The position numbers and the translations under genes were made by a program. The notes below the pieces were generated by a model. It searched no databases. It worked only from the letters and a program-made list of their open reading frames with translations, and was not told where the DNA came from. DNA of 47,314 nt from Deltaproteobacteria bacterium (lineage in GTDB: Bacteria; Desulfobacterota; DSM-4660; Desulfatiglandales; Desulfatiglandaceae), in the NCBI GenBank assembly GCA_018644785.1, contig JABGPV010000007.1, positions 1-47,314 of the forward strand, in the 5' to 3' direction. Every line of letters starts with the position of its first letter. Position 1 is the first letter of the stretch. Positions 41,761 through 47,314 of the stretch are shown here, piece by piece.

Positions 41761-41838
41761 ATCCTATTGAAGGAGGTATTCATATGTCAAGAGAAAACTA
41801 TATTTATTTTCTTGACTTACGTGTGTAATGTGTATTAT
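41761..41838. promoter_or_regulatory. Divergent promoter/operator region between merR-liv and fadB-like genes
   Basis: An inverted repeat GTCAAGA (41786-41792) and TCTTGAC (41810-41816) with AAAA/TTTT inside. Each arm overlaps a -35-like box: TTGACA on the minus strand (41790-41785) with TAGGAT 18 bases on (41766-41761), and TTGACT on the plus strand (41812-41817) with TATTAT (41833-41838) at a short 15-base spacing. TTACGTGTGTAA (41817-41828) is a further imperfect palindrome. A regulator bound here could control both operons. The gap 41706-41970 holds no gene. Confidence 0.5.
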
Positions 41839-41970
41839 CGCTCTATACTAAAAATATGACGCTTATTTTCAGGGACGGCAGTCTTTCCGCCCACCCGGAA
41901 TTTCAAGCAGAATCGTGAGGGTCTGAACCATAACGCAGGTACGAATTCAAGCAGGAAGGAGTGCAAGATC

Positions 41971-44100
41971 ATGAAGAAAGAGTATAAGACCATCAAGGTA
42001 TTCTTTGAAGACGGTGTGGCTATCCTGACCATTGACAGCCCCCCGGTAAACCAGATGTCGCCCCAGATGGGACAGGACTTCGGGGAAGCCATCACCGAAG
42101 CTTTTGCAGATGATACGGTAAAGGCTGTGATCCTCACGGGCACGGGAAAGAACTTCATCGCCGGCGCCGACATCACGCGTCTGCGGGCTGTGAAGGACAG
42201 GGATGAGGTTTTTGAGATCGCGTTCGGGGCAGCCCGGTTCTTGAACAGCATAGAGGTGGGCCCCAAACCGGTTATTGCAGCCATCAATGGGAATTGCCTT
42301 GGGGGCGGTCTCGAGACCGCCATGGTCTGCCACTATCGCGTGGCGGCCCCGGGCGTCAACCTGGGACAACCCGAGGTGCAGATCGGACTCATCCCGGGGG
42401 CGGGGGGGACCCAGCGGCTCCCCAGGCTCATCGGCCTTCCCAACGCCCTGGAAATGATTACCACAGGCAAGCCCATCAAATCGGAAAAGGCTTTCATGCG
42501 GGGGCTGGTGGACCAGGTGGTCCCTGCCGACCAGATTCTGGAAAAAGCCTTTGAAGCCGCCCGGTCGTTCATATCGGGGAAGCTGAATCTGCCGTTTCAT
42601 GTGACGCGGAATATCAACGACCGGCTGCCGAGCGCTGCCGAAAAAACAGCCATGATGAATTACGCCAGGGTCATGACCATGCAGAAAGGGAAAGGATACA
42701 TCGCCCCTTCTAAAGCCATAGACGCCCTTGAACAGGGGCTTTCATATGACATTGAGGCCGATATTGAAAAGGAGGTGGGGCTTTTTGCGGATTGCGCCAT
42801 ATCGGATGTGGCCAAAAACCTCATCGGCATTTTCCTCAATACCCGGGCCGCGGGAAAACTTCCCAGGATTAAGGGGTTGGAACCGGCGAAGATTAAGAAG
42901 GTCGCCATGCTGGGCGGCGGGGTTATGGGATCGGGCATCGTCAACCTGCTGATGAAAGCGGGTCTTGAGGGGGTACTCTGGGATATCAACGATGGCGCCA
43001 TCGAAAAGGGCGTGGCGGCGATCCGGAAGACGTTTGCCTACCCCATCAAGAAAAGGAAGATGTCAGAGAAAGATCTCGATACCATGATCGAAAACCAGTT
43101 GACCACGACCACTGAACTGGAAGACTTAAAAGACGTGGACCTGGTTATCGAAGCCGTACTGGAAAATATGGATGTGAAGCAGGATATCTGGAAAAAGCTG
43201 GAAGGGATCTGCAGGCCCGACGTGGTGTTTGCCACCAACACTTCCGCGCTCCCCATTACGGAAATGGCCACAATTCTGGCGGACCCCGGAAGGATGATCG
43301 GGCTCCATTTCTTCAATCCTGCCGACAGGATGCCGCTTCTGGAGATCATCTGCGCGGAGAAGACATCCGATCAGACGCTGGCCACGTGCGTTGCCTTTGG
43401 AAGGGCCATCAAGAAAATTCCCATCGTCGTAAACGACGGCCCGGGATTCTATGTGTCACGGCAATTGGGCGGTCTTTTCGGTGGGGCGGTTTTTCTGTCC
43501 GCAGATGGAGTGGATGGGGGGCTTCTGGAAGATGCCATGGTCGATTTCGGAATGCCCATGGGCCCGGCAACCCTGGCGGATCTCACGGGAATTGATATCA
43601 ACTACCATGTGAACAAAACATTCGAAAAAAGGCTCGGCGAACGGTACAAGGTGCACCCCCTGACGGAGGTCATATATAATACGGGTTGCTACGGCAGAAA
43701 AACCGGCGCCGGATATTTTGACTACAGCGGTGAAAAACCGGTTCCCAACCCGAAGGTGGTGGAGGCGGTTCAGACGTACCTGAAAGAAAAAGGGGTCGCC
43801 CCCCAAAAAATGTCCAAAGAGGAAATCATTGATGCCATGCTCGCCTTAGGCATCAACGAAGCAGCGTTCATGATAGAAGAAGGGATTTGTGACCGACCAC
43901 AGGATATGGACCTGGCCATGATCTACGGCACCGGGTTTCCCCCCTACAGGGGGGGCATTTTAAGGTATGCCGATAAGTGGGGTCTGAAAAACGTGTATGA
44001 AAAATTGGCGGAACTGGAAAAACAGTACGGGATTCGCTTCCAGCCCGCGAATTTGATTAAGGAGATGGCCCAATCGGGAAAAACTTTTTATGCAGACTGA
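41971..44100 (+). CDS. Bifunctional enoyl-CoA hydratase/3-hydroxyacyl-CoA dehydrogenase (FadB/FadJ type)
   Basis: 709 residues. The hydratase domain (1-190) has GTGKNFIAGADITRL, NGNCLGGGLETAM (Glu) and QPEVQIGLIPGAGGTQRL (Glu), so both catalytic acids are present. The dehydrogenase domain (about 305-600) has VAMLGGGVMGSGIVNLLMKAG for NAD, GLHFFNPADRMPLLEII (catalytic His and Glu) and NDGPGFYVSRQ; the second dehydrogenase unit ends in YGTGFPPYRGGILRYAD. It hydrates enoyl-CoA and oxidises the hydroxyacyl-CoA. It is first in a plus-strand operon with a thiolase and an acyl-CoA dehydrogenase. GGAAGGAG precedes the ATG. Confidence 0.96.
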   Translation: MKKEYKTIKVFFEDGVAILTIDSPPVNQMSPQMGQDFGEAITEAFADDTVKAVILTGTGKNFIAGADITRLRAVKDRDEVFEIAFGAARFLNSIEVGPKPVIAAINGNCLGGGLETAMVCHYRVAAPGVNLGQPEVQIGLIPGAGGTQRLPRLIGLPNALEMITTGKPIKSEKAFMRGLVDQVVPADQILEKAFEAARSFISGKLNLPFHVTRNINDRLPSAAEKTAMMNYARVMTMQKGKGYIAPSKAIDALEQGLSYDIEADIEKEVGLFADCAISDVAKNLIGIFLNTRAAGKLPRIKGLEPAKIKKVAMLGGGVMGSGIVNLLMKAGLEGVLWDINDGAIEKGVAAIRKTFAYPIKKRKMSEKDLDTMIENQLTTTTELEDLKDVDLVIEAVLENMDVKQDIWKKLEGICRPDVVFATNTSALPITEMATILADPGRMIGLHFFNPADRMPLLEIICAEKTSDQTLATCVAFGRAIKKIPIVVNDGPGFYVSRQLGGLFGGAVFLSADGVDGGLLEDAMVDFGMPMGPATLADLTGIDINYHVNKTFEKRLGERYKVHPLTEVIYNTGCYGRKTGAGYFDYSGEKPVPNPKVVEAVQTYLKEKGVAPQKMSKEEIIDAMLALGINEAAFMIEEGICDRPQDMDLAMIYGTGFPPYRGGILRYADKWGLKNVYEKLAELEKQYGIRFQPANLIKEMAQSGKTFYAD

Positions 44101-44184
44101 TTGGACGCAGATGGATATAGATTATCGCTAATCAAAATCAAATTCATAATTCAAAACTCATAATTTCTCTAAGGAGGATTACCC

Positions 44185-45396
44185 ATGAAAGAAGTCGTCA
44201 TAGCAGGATATTTGAGAACAGCGCAATCCCGTTCCAGACCCAAAGACCCGGCCAGGGACTGGTTCTGTAAAATTAGGGGCGATGAACTCCTGGCGAAGCT
44301 GCTGCCGGAGCTCATCAAAAGAACCGGTATCGATGCCAAGGAGATCGATGATTTTCTGGTGGGGTGCGCCACCGCCGTGGGAGAACAGTGGGCCTATGGG
44401 GGCCGTTTTCCCATTTTCCTGGCCAACCTGCCGGAGACCATCCCCGCCAAATTTGTGGACCAGCAGTGCGGGTCCGCCATGGCCGCCATCCAGATCGGGT
44501 TCATGGAGATCTCCCAGGATTTCGCCGATGTGGTCATGGTGGGCGGTTACGAGCACATGACCCGGATACCCATGGGGGGGTATACCAGCGAAAGGGGAAT
44601 GATCGCACCGAACATGACCCTTTTTCTCTATCCCGATTTCCAGCACTGGGACATGATGAATGCCCTGAACATGGGGATGACGGCGGAGAAACTGTTTTCC
44701 CAGACGGATCTCAGAAAAGAAGACTTGGACAAATGGGCCGTCCGCTCCCACCACCTGGCTGCCAAATATCAGGAAGAGGGGTTTTTCCAAGGCGAAATCA
44801 TGCCCATTGAGGCCCCCCAGGACGATGGAACCGTCATGACCGTGGACAGGGATCAGGCGGTGCGGGGAGATACCACCCTTGAAGGAATCCAAGGACTGAG
44901 ACCCGCCTTTAAGAAGGACGGCGTCATCACGGCGGGAAATTCCTCCCCCCTGAACGCGGGCGCCTCCTCCATGCTGCTCATGAGCAAGGAGACCGCCCGG
45001 AAAAAAGGGATCAAACCCCTGGCCACCATACGGTCCATCGGTTTCGCCGGTGTGGATCCCACCATCATGGGTGCGGGACCGGTTCCGGCCAGCCGAAAAG
45101 CGCTGGAAAAGGCGGGCCTCAAGGCCTCCGACATGGACTTCTGGGAGATCAACGAGGCCTTCAGTGTTGTCGCCCTCAACTGTATCAGGGAATTGGGCCT
45201 GGACCCGGAAACGGTCAATGTGAAGGGCGGCGGCGTGGCCGTGGGCCATCCGCTGGGATCCACGGGCGCGCGCCTGGTGGGCACCCTGGCACGGATCCTG
45301 AACGAAAACAATGGACGGTACGGCTGCGCCAACGCCTGTGTGGGGGGTGGCCAGGGGGTTGCCACCATCATTGAACGGGAGAATTACGACTGGTAA
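44185..45396 (+). CDS. Acetyl-CoA C-acyltransferase (thiolase)
   Basis: 403 residues. The acylated Cys is in VDQQCGSAMAAIQIG (about residue 95), the His in VAVGHPLGSTGARL, and the second Cys in CANACVGGGQG. NEAFSVVALN and NVKGGGVAVG are also conserved. It cleaves 3-ketoacyl-CoA with CoA to give acetyl-CoA and the shortened acyl-CoA. The ATG follows an AAGGAGG site, 84 bases after the fadB-like gene. Together the three genes give all four activities of beta-oxidation. Confidence 0.96.
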   Translation: MKEVVIAGYLRTAQSRSRPKDPARDWFCKIRGDELLAKLLPELIKRTGIDAKEIDDFLVGCATAVGEQWAYGGRFPIFLANLPETIPAKFVDQQCGSAMAAIQIGFMEISQDFADVVMVGGYEHMTRIPMGGYTSERGMIAPNMTLFLYPDFQHWDMMNALNMGMTAEKLFSQTDLRKEDLDKWAVRSHHLAAKYQEEGFFQGEIMPIEAPQDDGTVMTVDRDQAVRGDTTLEGIQGLRPAFKKDGVITAGNSSPLNAGASSMLLMSKETARKKGIKPLATIRSIGFAGVDPTIMGAGPVPASRKALEKAGLKASDMDFWEINEAFSVVALNCIRELGLDPETVNVKGGGVAVGHPLGSTGARLVGTLARILNENNGRYGCANACVGGGQGVATIIERENYDW

Positions 45397-45409
45397 GGGA
45401 GATAAAAAC

Positions 45410-47230
45410 ATGGGAGTCAACTATTTCAACAGGGATGACAGGGACCTGAAATTTGTACTTTTCGACTACCTGGATATGGACAAGCTTCTGACTTACGAGG
45501 CCTATGAGGATTTTGACCGGGAAGACTTCGGTATGATCATAGACGAAGCCCTCAAGGTCTGCCGGGAAGTGCTGGGGCCGGCCATGCAGGACGGAGACAG
45601 GGAAGGCTGTTCCTATGAGGACGGTCGGGTAACACCGCCGGCATCCTTTCATGAATGCTGGAAGGTCATGGCGGAAAACGGCTGGATCGGAACCTCTAAC
45701 AACCCCGAATTCGGAGGGCAGGGCCTGCCTGCCGTCCTGAGTGGCAGTCTGGGTGAACTTTTCACCGGGGCCAACTTCGCTTTCATGACCTATCCGGGCC
45801 TGGCCGTTGGGAACGGCCGCCTCATCGAAAATTTCGGAACGGACCCGGACCGGGAACTGTTTGTGGAAAAGATGTACACGGGCGTGTGGGGCGGTACCAT
45901 GTGCCTCACGGAACCGGACGCGGGGTCGGATGTGGGTGCGTTGCTCACAAAGGCCACTCCGGATCCGGATTCTGAAGATCCTCGAGCCTACAGGATCGAG
46001 GGAACCAAACGCTTTATCACCTGCGGCGAACATGATCTGACCGAAAATATCATTCATCTCGTACTGGCCCGCATTGAGGGCACCCCCCCGGGAACAAAGG
46101 GAATCAGCCTGTTCATTGTCCCGAAGATCCGAGTAAATTCCGATGGCTCCCTTGGTGAACCCAATGACGTTTTTTGTGGCGGAATCGAGCATAAAATGGG
46201 GATACACGGCTCTTCCACGTGCACCCTTAATTTTGGCGAAAACGGAAACTGTAAGGGAATCCTTCTTGGAGAGCCTAATAGCGGAATGGCCAAAATGTTC
46301 CAGATGATGAACGATGCCAGAATCGGTTGCGGAATTCAGGCATTAGGACTCACAGCAAGCGCCTACGATACAGCCCGAAAATATGCCAGGGAAAGGGTTC
46401 AAGGCCCCCTGTTCACCAACCGCGACGGAGGCCCTGTCCCAATTATTCAGCATGAGGACGTGCGGCGCATGCTCATGAACCTGAAGGCGGGCACGGAAGC
46501 CATGCGCGCCATGATCGGAAAGCTTTTATATTATCTCGACGTGGCCCATAATGACCCCGATGAAGCCGTAAGAAAAGAAACGGCCCTCCGGACCGAGCTC
46601 CTCACGCCCCTGGTCAAGGCCTACTCCTCCGATTCGGGTTATCTGCTGATCCGCGATGCCATCCAGATTATGGGGGGTGTGGGCTTCTGCAGCGAGTTCC
46701 CGGTGGAACAGTACGCCCGGGACATGAAGATCATTTCCATCTGGGAAGGGACCTCCTACATCCAGTCCCTGGACCTGGTGGGGCGAAAACTGGGCATGAA
46801 GGGGGGAAGTATCTTCCGCGATTGGATACAGGAGATTATGGCGTTTACCAAAGAGCATCAGGGGGACGCGGATTTCGGGCCCGATGCCAAGCTCCTGTTC
46901 AAGGCAAGCCAGGCCACCGGGGATTTTACCATGAAATTCATGGAGTATTTCAAAGAAGGGAAACTCTCCCTCATCCCCCTGATCTCCACCCGTTTCCTGG
47001 AGTGTTTTGCCGAGACCGCCATGGCCCACTTTATGCTGGAGCAGGGCCTCATTGCACGGAAGAAACTTGCGCATGTGGACCCGGAATCGGCGGATGGGAT
47101 TTTCTATCGAGGCAAAATTGAAACCGTCCGTTTCTTCTGCCGCAACATTCTTCCCAACGTCTTTGCGCGGCATGCCATGCTGCAACAGGAAGACACGTCC
47201 GCCATGGATATTCCCGAGGCGGCCCTGTGA
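45410..47230 (+). CDS. Acyl-CoA dehydrogenase, long (about 600-residue) type
   Basis: 606 residues from the ATG at 45410 (AAGGGAG upstream), longer than the usual 380-residue enzymes because of an extra C-terminal helical domain of about 150 residues. MCLTEPDAGSDVGALLTKA binds FAD, KRFITCGEHD and KMGIHGSSTCTLNFGE follow, and YARDMKIISIWEGTSYIQ contains the catalytic-base glutamate in the EGT motif. It introduces the trans-2 double bond, passing electrons to ETF. It starts 13 bases after the thiolase stop. The last 84 bases of the window after its stop hold no gene; a purine-rich GGAGG near 47304 may precede the next one. Confidence 0.95.
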   Translation: MGVNYFNRDDRDLKFVLFDYLDMDKLLTYEAYEDFDREDFGMIIDEALKVCREVLGPAMQDGDREGCSYEDGRVTPPASFHECWKVMAENGWIGTSNNPEFGGQGLPAVLSGSLGELFTGANFAFMTYPGLAVGNGRLIENFGTDPDRELFVEKMYTGVWGGTMCLTEPDAGSDVGALLTKATPDPDSEDPRAYRIEGTKRFITCGEHDLTENIIHLVLARIEGTPPGTKGISLFIVPKIRVNSDGSLGEPNDVFCGGIEHKMGIHGSSTCTLNFGENGNCKGILLGEPNSGMAKMFQMMNDARIGCGIQALGLTASAYDTARKYARERVQGPLFTNRDGGPVPIIQHEDVRRMLMNLKAGTEAMRAMIGKLLYYLDVAHNDPDEAVRKETALRTELLTPLVKAYSSDSGYLLIRDAIQIMGGVGFCSEFPVEQYARDMKIISIWEGTSYIQSLDLVGRKLGMKGGSIFRDWIQEIMAFTKEHQGDADFGPDAKLLFKASQATGDFTMKFMEYFKEGKLSLIPLISTRFLECFAETAMAHFMLEQGLIARKKLAHVDPESADGIFYRGKIETVRFFCRNILPNVFARHAMLQQEDTSAMDIPEAAL

Positions 47231-47314
47231 CGGCCCGGCAGGCGCGGCATGAAGTTGTACGCTGGAATTTGTCACCGCGGGAACTTTCCCGCCGGAACGA
47301 ATGGAGGTCGATCA

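Noticed and set aside
44179..45420. A 413-codon open frame on the minus strand opposite the thiolase gene
   Set aside because: It mirrors a strongly conserved thiolase with all catalytic residues, has low-complexity His/Gly-rich translation and no ribosome site; it is a shadow of codon bias.

Overview
The window looks like a chromosomal segment of an anaerobic, probably sulfate-reducing bacterium of the Desulfobacterota (former Deltaproteobacteria). The evidence is indirect. It holds two tungsten/molybdopterin aldehyde:ferredoxin oxidoreductases beside iron-type alcohol dehydrogenases, a DUF6178-like protein, a PAS/GAF kinase with a cysteine-rich ATPase tail, and a Liv-type transporter merged with fatty-acid activation and beta-oxidation genes. 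No rRNA, tRNA, CRISPR array, phage or intact insertion sequence was seen. Everything here is read by eye; no database search was run.

Region 1 (1-12387, minus strand). Reading in the direction of transcription: an amidohydrolase overlapping an HtrA-like lipoprotein protease, then an 804-residue aldehyde oxidoreductase fused to a C-terminal SCP2-like lipid-binding domain, a degenerate iron-ADH homologue lacking key metal and catalytic residues, an intact iron-ADH, a tiny lipoprotein, a second intact iron-ADH, a free-standing SCP2-like protein, a second aldehyde oxidoreductase, and an unrecognised protein running off the left edge. The repeated pairing of AOR, ADH and SCP2 modules suggests a machinery that interconverts acid, aldehyde and alcohol of hydrophobic substrates.

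Region 2 (12480-18206). A TraB-family membrane protein, two sugar-nucleotide epimerases, and groES-groEL with a heat-shock-like promoter and a strong terminator. Short structured intergenic repeats occur here and in region 1: three copies of a REP-like hairpin and an 81-bp element with terminal inverted repeats.

Region 3 (18373-30440). A fusion of a CysM-type PLP enzyme to a cysteinyl-tRNA synthetase body that has lost HIGH and KMSKS but kept its zinc ligands; an FmdB-like zinc ribbon; a small unknown; a DUF6178-like protein; an alpha/beta hydrolase; a lipoprotein; an orphan sensor kinase; and kdsD overlapping a DapA-fold protein without its Schiff-base lysine. The region ends in an 812-bp stretch of gene debris.

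Region 4 (30441-47230). A minus-strand run encodes a MerR regulator, LivK, LivH, LivM, an acyl-CoA synthetase, LivG, LivF, a thiamine-diphosphate enzyme, a zinc alcohol dehydrogenase and a QueG-like iron-sulfur protein. Divergent from it are a FadB-type bifunctional protein, a thiolase and an acyl-CoA dehydrogenase. Together they form a coherent module for importing a carboxylic acid, activating it to the CoA ester and beta-oxidising it, probably under MerR control from the shared intergenic region. The substrate cannot be read from the sequence.

A recurring theme is enzyme-fold proteins with missing catalytic residues next to intact genes: the third ADH, the CysRS-like domain and the DapA-like protein.
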